This document shows positions 1 through 10,764 of a stretch of DNA of 64,000 nt, one piece after another; the first letter of the stretch is position 1; every line of letters begins with the position of its first letter. Location: positions 31,120,001-31,184,000 of the forward strand of contig CM063106.1 of the NCBI GenBank assembly GCA_031841125.1, in the 5' to 3' direction. The DNA comes from Acanthococcus lagerstroemiae. Lineage: Eukaryota > Arthropoda > Insecta > Hemiptera > Eriococcidae. The notes below the pieces were generated by a model that made no database searches, was not told where the DNA came from, and was given only the letters and a program-made list of their open reading frames with translations. Position numbers and translations under genes: made by a program.

Positions 1-900
1 CTGAACAGATCTACACGTCGAATGTCAGTTACCTGGAGTGATAAATGATGTGGTTTTCGTCCTTCTTGAGCTGAAGGCATACGATTGACTTGTTCTGCGA
101 TTAAATGAATGAGCGTATTCGTTTTGTGAAACTAAATCGGCATCCAATTGAAGGTTTCTTCTACCGCAGTCGTAGCACTGTTGAAACGCTCTTTTGAATT
201 CTCTCCTGAAGTTTCCTAAATAAACAAGATATCAATGTTGTGATTTTTGAGGTCAAATAGGTGAGGTGTACCTAGAGCGCAATATACAGTGAAAATTGTC
301 TGTAGTGATTTCGTTTAACCTGTCACTGTGGGAAAAAACACGTGGTCCGTTGAGAAAACCTGTACATTTTAATGTATAATCTGGAAAACCTGTCTAACGT
401 GAAAGTGGAAACTAAAAATGTACAAATGTGTAAAATAGAAATTGGCACATGTATTTTATTGATTTTTCCATGTTAGTGTAGGTTTTTTCAAGGTAGAATA
501 ATTTTGTTCCATTATCTGCTGTACTGCACTACTGCACTGCACAAAATTCTTTGCTCATACAAGTGAACTGTATCATCCTCGCCAGTAATGTTCAGATGTA
601 CAGTACATGCATCATTAATACAATACTGTATAGACCTGGTTTTTCTTTTTTTTTCGTTCACTCGTATAATGTGGAAAACCTGTCAGTATGGAAATTTTTG
701 AAGTGGTCCGTTGAGTTTGCATCATTTTTTTGTATACGGGTGAATCTCTGAATAACCAGAAAATTGCAGTAACCAGGAATTTTCTCTACAACTAAGAACA
801 TGAAGTAACTTGTTTTTTTTTTTAATCAATAGCGAAGAACCCCCTTATTACCGACAACAATCTCTCAGTCATTCCCATCGCACTAGAACTGAGGAAGGTA
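1..900. other. No gene recognised; AT-rich intronic or intergenic DNA
   Basis: Both strands carry only short frames with no family resemblance. The phrase tggaaaacctgtc recurs near 370 and 670, suggesting an old internal duplication. Nothing else was identified. If the receptor's tail exon lies in this window it could be here or further right. Confidence 0.4.
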
Positions 901-914
901 CTCAAATAGAGTAA

Positions 915-2115
915 AAGTTCCATCGTAGTATACTGTAACCAACTTCGATTTTCGACTGTAGTTGACCGTAGGTCCATTATTATCAAGAAACAATCAAAAT
1001 TTATAAGGTTCACGAGAGAAAAGAGGTAATAGAATATAAGTTAAGAGCAGAGAAAAAAATTTTTGAACTGAGACGTACATCTACAAGGGAGGAAGAAGTC
1101 ATGAAATTAGTTTTTTTCCATCGTAGTATACAAAATTTTTGAATCATCTTAATATGGGACTAGTTTAGATTTACTGATGGGAAAAAGTACTGAATCTTCT
1201 TATTTAGCACAGAAGTATAGCGATCCAATCATGAAAATTGTCTATTTTTGAACTTATTGCAGACTTTTTGCCAAATTTCTGTCCAAAAATCCCGTTCTAT
1301 TTTTTTTCTATTCCATCGTAGTATACGATTATACGCCATGAAGTTCTAGTCTGAGAAAAACGATTTTGACTTTTTCATACAAGGGAACACTGCCTATCAT
1401 CATTTTGTGCTTCATTACTGCATGCTGGCCAGTGTTGCTCTGTTGAATTAAGAAAGATGTTCAAATTTTCTATCGTGGTATACATTTTTTCTTTCCATCG
1501 TAGTATCGAAGTATAATTTTGAAGAATACTACGATGGAAAAGAAGATATTACAATGGAATTTATCGTTGCTTTTGCCACATTATCCAGAAGAGACAGCTG
1601 AATGGTGATGATTTCTCTTCAGCTCGTTGTTTCACATCTTCATGACATGTCAATACTCATCCTAGATAACCTTTTTTTTCTCTTTGATGGAACGATGTCC
1701 GTACACCAGGTCACATGGAACGCACAAGAATGTGGCATCCTCCGTTTCAACAAATTGAGTTGCTTCGAATGCGAAGGAGAATGCGCTCATTACTTCCTTG
1801 CCGAGAAAAAATATTCAGAGGCAGACACTGATGCATCCAATCCCGACGATGTTGAAGTACTTCTTTCTTATGTCTTGAATTGTACTCCTTGCCATTCAGA
1901 TGAATATTCTTCTCGTTTCTTCAGTTGTCGTCCTCGCTATTGGAATACATCTGGTTGTATGTTCCTCAAATTCCATTGTGATATCAAGCAATTCCATCGT
2001 AATATTAAGCAATTCCATTGTAGTATCAAAAAAATAGAGAATACTACAATGGAATTCCATCGTAGTATCAAAGGAATAGAGAATACTACGATGGAATTCC
2101 ATCGTAGTATACAAA
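915..2115. repeat. Cluster of the motif TTCCATCGTAGTAT in both orientations
   Basis: The motif occurs at about 918, 1117, 1312, 1494 and 2053-2110, with degenerate copies (CATTG, ATCGTGG) between, and inverted at 1526 and 2041-2096. Two half-sites ATACTACGATGGAA plus their complement form a perfect 28-bp palindrome at 2083-2110; a near copy with one mismatch lies at 2041-2068. A further degenerate copy is at about 33806. It resembles a small inverted-repeat satellite rather than a coding sequence. Confidence 0.75.
1675..1900 (+). pseudogene. Cysteine-containing protein fragment of unknown family
   Basis: Within a longer open frame, the part encoding GTMSVHQVTWNAQECGILRF followed by NKLSCFECEGECAHYFLAEK has balanced composition and a Cys/His spacing (C-x2-C-x3-C-x2-H) unlike random translation of AT-rich DNA. 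The frame then runs into the CATCGTAGTAT repeats, so any real protein must end or splice before about 1930. A pyrimidine tract just upstream could be a splice acceptor. I do not recognise the family with certainty; a transposon-derived protein seems more likely than a host gene. No function is assigned. Confidence 0.3.
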
Positions 2116-2829
2116 AAGCCCCCTTCTACCCCCTATGTGGCGTTTCTTGTGGGACTTACCCCATACATGTACTTACTTGCAGGTATACTACATGATCCGC
2201 AGGAAAAAAATTTTGTTCAATGATGTTCCAAATTTTAAAATTTGGAAACTGAATTTTCAGAGGTTATTCAGAGATTCACCCATACCTACCAATTTCACGC
2301 ATATTTTTGGTGGGTCATTAATTTTGTGTTTTTGTTGTTTCAGTTTTTCTTGCCTAGTACAACTTGGTAGGTAAGTATAACTACTTAAATACGTTTCAGA
2401 TTTCACATTTGAATACAAACTGGCTGAAGCACCATTGCATGTTACTTTTTGGGCAAAGTATTTTTTTGGTGGAATAACATTCATTGTGAAAGTAGGATCA
2501 GAATGAATGCGAGTTTTAGTTCCAAAAAGAACTAATAAATAGCGCACTGCCTTTCTTCCATCTCAGCTAATAGAGCATTAACGTTACATGCACGATTCCT
2601 TATTTACTTCATGGAACCACGTGGCATATGGGAACCGTAAAATGGGCGAAATTTTATTGCTTCTTCACTTGGTATAACTTATCTCCTGCAGAATGCGTTA
2701 TTAAGCGTAATGTGGGACATGCAATGTTGGTCCCACCTCTTCATTTATTCCGTCATGTTTCTTGTACATGGGTATAATATTCTAATATTCAACACCGTGT
2801 GGAAAATTGTTTTTTCGGTAACGGTGTAC
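2116..2829. other. No gene or repeat recognised
   Basis: AT-rich sequence with only short chance frames. Nothing supports a feature here. Confidence 0.4.
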
Positions 2830-3229
2830 AATCTGACTACCTTCGAATCGCTTCAAATTTGCACTTATAATAATGTACGCGACACGGTGATTTCAAAAAT
2901 ATATATTTTCACCTGAGTACGTACAATGTTTGTAAAAAAATAATGAAAACAAGTTGGAACGTTTTACTCCGTATAAGAGAAGAAGAGGGTGCCGTTGAAC
3001 GTTCATTTTTCTATCCTATCGTATTCAGGACTCGCAACTCGCTTCGCTCGTTGCTCGTTCAACAGCACCCTCTTCTTCTCTCATACTGAGTAAAACGTTC
3101 CAACTTGTTTTCATTATTTTTTTACAAACATTGTAAGTATACTCAGGTGAAAATATATATTTTTGAAATCACCGTGTCGCGTACATTATTATAAGTGCAA
3201 ATTCGAAGCGATTCGAAGGTAGTCAGATT
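2830..3229. mobile_element. Hairpin (foldback) MITE with ~170-bp arms
   Basis: The left arm (2830-3001) and right arm (3056-3229) are near-perfect inverted copies around a 54-bp spacer. The outer ends read AATCTGACTACC and its complement. Weaker symmetry continues outward to about 2812 and 3245. There is no coding capacity. No clear target duplication was found. Confidence 0.8.
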
Positions 3230-3560
3230 GTCCCCGCGTTAGGAATAATACGTCTCTCTGCAGTTTGTTAAGAACTGAAAAAACACGTCTCAAATATGTC
3301 CACTGTAGCAGTTATCCTCCCCTCTCTTTACATTTTTGGTAACATTGAAATTTTTTTTTGCATTTTCTTACTGTCAGTTGAGACAAACTGATAGCGCAGT
3401 CTTATTCTACAAGGTTAGGTTAGTAAATTGGCATTATGAAATCCAAATTGAGGTCAGCAAGAATCAAAATAGCCATTCTTTGAAACGGGTCTCCAGTTTT
3501 TCTATCCTTCCTAGTGGCCAATTCCACCACACAACGGTATAAAAAATAATGGGATGAGAC

Positions 3561-3651
3561 TACATATGAGGAGTTATCTGTCAAAAGGGCGTCCGCTCCA
3601 TAAGAAATACATTGAACGGACGCCCTTTTGACAGATAACTCTTCGTATATG
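3561..3651. mobile_element. Short hairpin MITE
   Basis: Inverted arms of about 35 bp centre on GTTATCTGTCAAAAGGGCG (3572-3590) and its complement (3622-3640), with a 21-bp loop. The terminal phrase CTGACAGATAACT recurs near 19890, so the end sequence is dispersed in this genome. Confidence 0.65.
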
Positions 3652-4809
3652 ATTTCAGCAACCTATGTATTTTGAATGCTGAATATGATGGCTTTAACCC
3701 TTTTTCTCGAGAATCTCTCGTTTTCCATATTCAAAATTAAAATATCTTATCAAAATTTTCGCTTTTTATTCACTTTTTGTCATCCATGAATAGATACACT
3801 GATACTGATAACAATACTGAAGGTGCATATTCGCGTATGTATGCAAAGGAGTCGCTCCAGCCAGATGACTGTTACGGAAAACAACATATACTGTTCACTG
3901 ATTGGTGGATTTGGACGAAAACATGACACGGGAGGGTGATGATTAAAAAAAGTTATCCAAAAAATCTAAAATTAAGCTCATCTGATAAGAAGTGAAAAGG
4001 GCTACAACATTTGTTCTTAACATTTTGCCGCAAAAATCAATATAAAAACCGCGAGCAGCACTTTTATGAGCACACACGTTCTTATAGTGTAATATGCAGT
4101 ATCATGTTTCCATCTTTGACATTATTGACATTAGCGCTCCTGGTAGAACTTACCAGGAAAGTTGTTTTTGTTTGATCATGATCAGTAGTATCGCCTGGAT
4201 GATACTAAAATTCGCATTTAAGATACGGAAACAATGAACCATATAATAAAAAATTAACATTGGCATTAAATTTTTCTTGTTTAAAATACACTGAATCATA
4301 ATATGTATATTTTCATGTTAATATTGTTGTTTTTTTTTTTTTTAATCTCAGATTGTTGTGTAGTGTTATCAACCGCTTCAAACACGATGCTGCACCAAGA
4401 CTTGCAAATTTTGGAACATAGAAAGTGGTCAAAGTGAGTAGTGTATCATACTTGGCCAGTATAAATTTTTGGTGTCAGTAGTTTTAACAATTGGCTCAGT
4501 TTTGGAGAATGACCTATACTTAAAGTGTGAGTTTTTTATTTTAAAATGTCCTCATCTGTAGAAGATGGTGAATTTGCTCTCGAAGTACTAGTAAAATTGT
4601 TCTAAAGACTATGAAACTTTCTAGGTAAGTAACCAATATTGCACTAATTACTCAATTTTATTACATTCTTTATGAATGCTGATAATTAAAAACCTGTCGT
4701 TAAGGATCGTTTTAGAAAAATGGATGTACGCGTTTACTCTGTTTGTCGGCCGTAATAGTGAGGGTAAGTAATTTTTGTTGCCTGAAGGACAAGTGTTCCA
4801 CTAAGTATA
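3652..4809. other. No gene recognised
   Basis: AT-rich, with poly-T near 4330 and no frame resembling a known protein. I see nothing else to annotate. Confidence 0.4.
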
Positions 4810-5483
4810 GAGTAAAATCTCATTAAGACGGAACGCATTCGGACCAGATACTCTTTTCCGTTTTAAGGGGTTTCTCACAAGATTCTGTAAAAACTCTGGG
4901 CAGTTGCGATCAGCTACAAATTGCTAAAGATCAGATAGCGTTGCGAGCGAGCTTCTGCAAAGCTCTTTATTTTCACAGGTTCATATTGATTTCCTGTTCT
5001 TCCTCACTCTCTACATTCTCCTGTGTAGTAAGCAGTGCACAGGTCTCTGTTATTTCTTCCTCAGTAGCCAGATAATCATCAAATAGGAAACAATGTCTTG
5101 TTCGTCAATGTCCAACTTCTGATAAGCGAGCTTCAAGTCATTTTGGAGATCTGCTTAGTCACACTGGTCTGGGATTCACTTTTCTGGATTTGAAAACCTA
5201 GCGAAGCATCCTTCAACCGTCGCAGGTTTAATTTTGCTGCAATTAGATAAGTCGAATGATTCATGATACCATGCAAAATGTGGCACAAAGCATTGTGCGA
5301 TTGACGCGTTTTATTTTCCGCACTAGTGAGGTTGACGAGATTACAACTTTTACGTTTTCCGGGTACAGAGGCTCTTGTTTTACAGGGTGTATTTAACATG
5401 GAAAAACTATCGGATCCACGATTTTTTCCCCAGTTTATGAGGTTTCCGTTTTGCAGAGGGTCTGTCTTACCGAGGTTTTACTG
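4810..5483 (-). mobile_element. pogo/Tigger-like DNA transposon remnant
   Basis: The ends are degenerate inverted repeats of the pogo type: the right end reads CAGTAAAACCTCGGTAAGAC on the minus strand, and the left end GAGTAAAATCTCATTAAGAC. Each is flanked by TA. Inside, on the minus strand, broken frames include KTRASVPGKRKSCNLVNLTS near 5370, resembling the N-terminal region of a Tigger/jerky protein, and DDYLATEEEITETCALLT near 5070, resembling the acidic C-terminus of Tigger transposases. At 674 bp it is far shorter than an autonomous element, so it is an internally deleted, frameshifted copy. Confidence 0.6.
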
Positions 5484-5685
5484 TATACATAGAGGACACT
5501 TATCAGTTCTCTTTGCTTATATCGTACTTTTTTGTTGCCTTGTGTATTTCTGGATGAATCGCAGTATTGAAAACTGAGAAACCAAAAAAAAAAAATGTGG
5601 GTTGGTTTCTTAAATTGGAGATACCTAATATGATGCCAAAAATGTAGTTTGCTAGTTCTGGCATTTTGTCTATGAATGTACATAT

Positions 5686-7054
5686 CGATGGTGACATGCA
5701 CAAAATGCCTAAGTGAAATTTTGGTCGAAAATGAGTTAGATAAAGAAACAAGGAGATAAACAGTCAGACTATCAGCCTGCATTGATAACAGAACGAGATA
5801 TTTCACGATTTTACCCCCAGGTAGCGGTACTCAAATGTGTTAAGTGCATCGGAAACTGTATAGGTCGTGCACAGATGTTGTACATGACTGGATAAGGTTT
5901 TACTCGGCACTTGATACATTTTTGGCTTGGCAAACAAGTGTACTTGATTCCAATTGGACCCTGTTAAGTAAAAAGGACTCAAGTGACATTTGTTGATAAA
6001 ATGAGTTATTAGCAGCGTTGTGCCGTAGAATACATGGCGTCAAATACATCAGCATTCTACGTGTAAAATGAATGGTATAGAATAGCTTAAAATTCGTGTA
6101 GAATGTGTAGAATGCGTAAAATGTGTAGAATAGGCGTAAAATGAGTAAAATGCTATGTAACTCAAACCAAAAAGCCAAAAAAATTCAACTTTAAAAAAAT
6201 TGATTTTTTAGTTTGGATTGTACAGCATTTTACTCATTTTACGCCTATTCTACTCATTTTACACATTCTACACATTCTATGCGTATTTAACCCATTGTAC
6301 ATCGAAAACATAGAATAGACATTTTACGCGTGAAATCCCATCGCTGGTTATTAGTATTGTTGGAATGGAAAGAAAGTAAAAAGTATAATTTTTCAAAATC
6401 CCCCCCCCCTCCGGATACAAAAACGTGTACCCATGTTGAAAAAAGCTTATCAGTAAACGACATGTTCGTAAACCGGTATTATTTACTGACTTTTAATGTT
6501 ACGTTTTCTTAGAAAACAGATTTTGTCGCTTGAGTACTTTTTGCTATACAGCGTCCGATTTTTCGTCACTTACCCCTCATTATGGCAGCCCTTACCCTAT
6601 GTTTTTATCATACGCGCATGCATTAATTACTATTTTAGCATTTTATTAATCTTTTTTATTATAAAACATGCATTACTTACTTTTTCTTCTCATGTTTTCT
6701 GATGTTTTAGCGGCATTTACAAGTCTAGAAAGAAACTACACAAATGTATTAAGTACCATTTTCATCATGCCAAATGAGCTAAGTGTGCTTGAAATTCTGG
6801 ACATATGTATCAAGTGCGTCGTAATTTTTATGGGAGGGTTATAAGTGCCATCAATGTAAGTTTAAACTTTTTTTTTTTAACTGGTACATACTGAAGGGTT
6901 AGCAAGTCTTATTCCCCCTATTTGAGGAGTCACATGAATAAAATGGAGTACAGAGGGCTGTGAGCGGAAGTTGGTTAAATTTTCAAATTGCTCTCCTTAA
7001 AAATTAGTAATATGTCACTTAAACACTTTGTGCATGTCACCATCGATATGTATT
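5686..7054. mobile_element. Large foldback element with TGTAGAATG tandem arms
   Basis: The outer segments at 5686-5716 and 7023-7054 are inverted copies centred on CATATCGATGGTGACATGCA. The inner arms at about 6075-6152 and 6222-6290 are also inverted copies, built of short tandem units such as TGTAGAATG and CGTAAAATG. The two symmetry axes roughly coincide, so the 1.37-kb block looks like one palindromic element with a diverged middle. It contains a segment (6335-6470) that recurs near 33600. No protein is encoded. Confidence 0.6.
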
Positions 7055-7235
7055 ATACCTACATCGATAGTAGACCATTCGTATACCTATGTAGGTATTG
7101 CTCATTTAAATGTCTTGTAGAAATACCCTGAATAACGACAGCGAGCATTTTAGTTGGCATTACCATATTATGCATTTCATGGGTGTACTCAAGATTTTTT
7201 TTCTTAAATTCCGCTCTTACTTATCGGTAACTTAC

Positions 7236-7348
7236 CACTCATAAAATTGTAGATTATAGGATTTATGGCACTGTTCGCGTAACACAACCAGTGCGACAAA
7301 TTTGACAACGCTGATGCAAAATCTGTTCCAGAAATATCCGTTGAGTAC
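7236..7348 (-). CDS. Neuropeptide GPCR exon: ECL3 and TM7
   Basis: This exon encodes YSTDISGTDFASALSNLSHW and then LCYANSAINPIIYNFMSG. NSAINPIIYNFMSG is the NPxxY motif of TM7 as found in allatotropin and orexin receptors, where the family usually continues with K-F-R. The acceptor is tctttgcag and the donor gtaagt, which gives 113 bp and one leftover G. If the donor is skipped the frame reads KLPISKSGI and then stops, so a short-tail isoform is conceivable but unsupported. The next exon (C-terminal tail) should lie below 7236 on the same strand; I could not identify it in 1-7200. Confidence 0.87.
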
Positions 7349-8805
7349 CTGCAAAGAACGAAAATGTATACTTCAGAGTGCTCGAATGAAAACTTCACTC
7401 ATGTAACAATGTAATTTGAAGAAGTTGGTATGTACCTCATTGATTTTTGAATTCAATTTCTTACTTGATTTTTAACGTTGTTACTTTAATGCCAGTATAG
7501 GTGTCTTTTTAGATGAATACCTAGGCACTATTATTTCGAACTTGTAATTCGATATAATTTTCTTTTTACGTAAACCACATCAGATAACTTACTTGGTTCG
7601 TTTATCAGAAATCGACTGGCGAAAGAGGGACACATGTTAACATTTTCAATGGCGAGAATGTTCCATCCATACGGGAATGTTTATTTTCATTGATTATGAT
7701 AACGACTACTATTCCAACAGACATGATGCATAAATTGCCTAACTAACTTCTGAATTCTAGGAGAAAATAGGAAAATAAAATTTCAACAGAGAGGTGCCTA
7801 CTTACATCTTGGGAAAACATTCTGACACCGAAATCCCACTTCCTACAACGCACTATAGAATTTTAGAAAAAGTTATTTGTGGAGATAACCCACTTCCTTC
7901 TACAATGTACCTGGTTCTGGAAAAATTTTTCAAGAATCGTATATGATAGATACTCAGCTGTGAGACCATTACGAAAATTCTATAAAGTTTAGTAGAAAAA
8001 CGAAGTTTTCTGATAGTATTTTTCCAAAAAATTGTAAGTGTACATACCTTATAGGTATTCCTCCTGCAAAATTCACGTTGAAGAAATGCGAGTATTCTTC
8101 TGTTGATCTCAAAGCTGAGAGGCAAACTAATACATTCTTGAGAAAATGTTTCCAAAATTCTACGATGTTCATAAGAAGTAAGACTTATCCAACAGAATTC
8201 TTTCAAATGATACGAGTGTACATACAGTAAGGATTCCCGCTACACTACTTAAACTGAGGAATAATTTCATGGTGATCTGAAAGCTGAGCGAGTATCAGAA
8301 GTTTTTCCAAAATTCTGCTATGTCCAGAAAAATTTTCTGGATCTCGGCATATTACAGTTAAAAGTGCGTGTTCTCCAACCGAATCCATTTGAATGAGGTT
8401 AGTGTATATGCCCCTAAAATTCCTACCAGAGAACTCCAGTTAAGGAAATAATTTTGTGCAGATCTCGAAGGTTAGTGACGAACATGTAAGTCCTTGAAAG
8501 AAATTTCTCTTCATCTCGGTATATTGTAGTAAGAAGTGAGTATTTTCCAAGTCAACGGATTTGAAGGGTGTAAGTGTATAGGCTATTTCCTACTACTCGA
8601 CTAGAATTATTAAAGAAATAATTTTACGCTGGTCTCAAAGCTAGGTGACGAACTTGTACGTTCTTGAGAAAATTTGTTAAAGATTCTTTGTGGTGGAGTA
8701 GGAAGTAAGACTTCTGCAACAGTAATCTATTAAAAAATACGAGTGTACATGCCGCGAGGATTCCTACAACAAAACTCAAGTGGAGGATACGATTTCTGCC
8801 CATCT

Positions 8806-9088
8806 CCCGATGCGCAATCAGTTACCCTCTAGTTACCCAGTTAGCCGCGGAAAAGTTACCCACTTGTTACCCTCGAATTACCCTCAGATTACCCTTGTTT
8901 CCCTTTAATTCACCTTTAGTTACCCGGGTAATTGGCGGGATACTAGCAGTTAGTTACCCTCTAGTTACCCGCGGCGGGAAAATTACCAATTTGTTACCCT
9001 CGGTTACCTCTGACTATCCTTGTTCCCCTGTAGTTACCCTTATTCCCCTTTAGTTACCCGGGTAACTTGTGGGATTTTGCACATCGGG
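8806..9088. mobile_element. Insertion made of AGTTACCC repeats within the satellite
   Basis: The satellite unit is interrupted by a block bounded by CCCGATGCGCAATC on the left and its near complement GATTTTGCACATCGGG on the right. Inside, GTTACCC and related heptamers recur about twenty times. The satellite phase resumes immediately afterwards with CTTGAGGCTGGG. This looks like a small TIR element of unknown superfamily. Confidence 0.6.
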
Positions 9089-9375
9089 CTTGAGGCTGGG
9101 TGACGATCCCGTACGTTATTGAGAAAATTTTTTCAATATTCCAAAATGTGTAGAAGAAAGTAAAGTTACCCTCTAGTTACCCGCGGCGGGAAAATTACCA
9201 ATTTGTTACCCTCGGTTACCTCTGACTATCCTTGTTCCCCTGTAGTTACCCTTATTCCCCTTTAGTTACCCGGGTAACTTGTGGGATTTTGCACATCGGG
9301 CTTGAGGCTGGGTGACGATCCCGTACGTTATTGAGAAAATTTTTTCAATATTCCAAAATGTGTAGAAGAAAGTAA
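8952..9375. repeat. Exact 212-bp tandem duplication
   Basis: The segment 8952-9163 repeats at 9164-9375 with essentially no differences that I can see. The unit spans the right part of the AGTTACCC insertion plus part of the adjoining satellite, so the duplication is younger than the insertion. Confidence 0.85.
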
Positions 9376-10764
9376 GACTCCCCCCATAAGATATGTTTGT
9401 GAATGCCGGAAGTAGTCCTATTACAGAACTCATCTTGAGGATATAATTTTATTCAAATCCTAAAGCTGAGTAACCAGCAGGAACGTCCTTGGAAAAATTT
9501 ATTCGGTTCACTGTGTATTGTAGTAGGAAGTAGGTTTTCTCTAACCTGATGTATTTCAAAGATGTAAGTGTATACGTCCCTAAGGCCGTTGCTAGAGGAG
9601 TCAAGTTGAGAAAATAATTTTATGCTGATCTCATAGCTGAGTGGTAAACTTGTACGTTCTCGAGATTTTCTAAAATTATATTGTAGTAGGAATTAAGACT
9701 TCTCCAATAGTAATCTTTCAGTAGACATGAGTGTACATTATTCAAGGGTTCCTACTACAAGTCTCAAGTTGAAGAATTAATTTTCATAATGATCTCACAG
9801 CTGAGCGTCTATCATATACGGTCCTTGCAAACATTTTTCCGAAACTAGGCACATTTTGTAGAAGGAAGTGGGTTAGCTCCGCAAACAATTTTTTCTAAAA
9901 TTCTATAGTGCGTTATAAGAAGTGGGATTTCAGTGTCAGAATGTTTTCCCAAGATGTAAGTATAGGCACCTCTCTGTAAATACTATAACAAAACTGAGGT
10001 TGAGCGGATACTTTTGTGATGATTCTAATGCAGTGCTTTTCTCATGTATGTCTATAAGGAAATATTTTCCGAATTTCATATATTATAGGAAGAAATGGGA
10101 ATGCTCTGGAATAATGCTTCTTAGAAATATAAATATATCAAGTTCTGGATTTCCTACTACAAAATTCGCTTTCACAGAATACTTTTCTAATTATTTTAAT
10201 GTAGAGCACCTGACAAATACGTCACCGAAAATATTTTCCAAAGATTTCAAAATCGTGGAGGCATAAGTTTTGAAAATCATTCTTCGGCATTGGGTTATTC
10301 TGTCACCGTCATACAAAACACAGTTTTCCTACTACAGTATATTCAGCGAATCGTATAAGCCTAGATTTGGTGCGGTAGTTTTTTTTGTGTCAATTATTAA
10401 TTTATGAAAATTCGATCGTCGTAACAGTGAAACAGCTCGTGGTTTGAGTGCCGAGCGGTGAAATTTTATTTTCAATCAGAAGTAGTTATTCTTTCCTCTC
10501 CAATTTCTCCAATTTTTTCCCCCCAAAAATTTTTCATGTTTTCTAGAACCTCCTCTATTCTACGATAATCAGTACAGGTCCCAATCGAGTCCTTTCAAAA
10601 TTGAAGTAGGAAATTTGAAATTTTCCTTCCCCATTTCCAACTAAAATTCAGGAGTTAATTAGGCAATTTATGCATCATGTCTGTTGGAATAGTAGTCGTT
10701 ATCATAATTAATGAAAATAAACATTCCCCTATGGATGGAACATTCTCGCCACTGAAAGGGTTAA

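Larger units (their letters stand above)
7795..10380. repeat. ~175-bp degenerate satellite array
   Basis: The phrase GATCTCAAAGCTGAG and its variants recur near 8105, 8274, 8458, 8630, 9090, 9302, 9445, 9626 and 9800, spaced roughly 169-184 bp apart where uninterrupted. Other landmarks (cctactacaaaactcaagttgagg, split here by variation, and ttgtacgttcttgagaaaa) repeat in step. The first unit (7795-7870) is inverted relative to the segment at 9890-9985, so the array has at least one orientation switch near its left edge. Confidence 0.75.
7641..10760. mobile_element. piggyBac-like nonautonomous element with satellite core
   Basis: TTAA is present immediately outside both ends (7637-7640 and 10761-10764). 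The terminal inverted repeats begin CATTTTCAATGGCGAGAATG on the left and CCCTTTCAGTGGCGAGAATG on the right. They remain alignable for about 150 bp, to roughly 7790 and 10605. TTAA target duplication with CCCTTT-type ends is typical of piggyBac. There is no transposase frame; the interior is almost entirely a degenerate ~175-bp tandem repeat. The element fills about two thirds of the 4.6-kb intron between the TM6 and TM7 exons. Confidence 0.8.

Noticed and set aside
3001..3060. A CRISPR-like or terminator hairpin
   Set aside because: The genome is eukaryotic and the inverted repeat is a MITE-type foldback.
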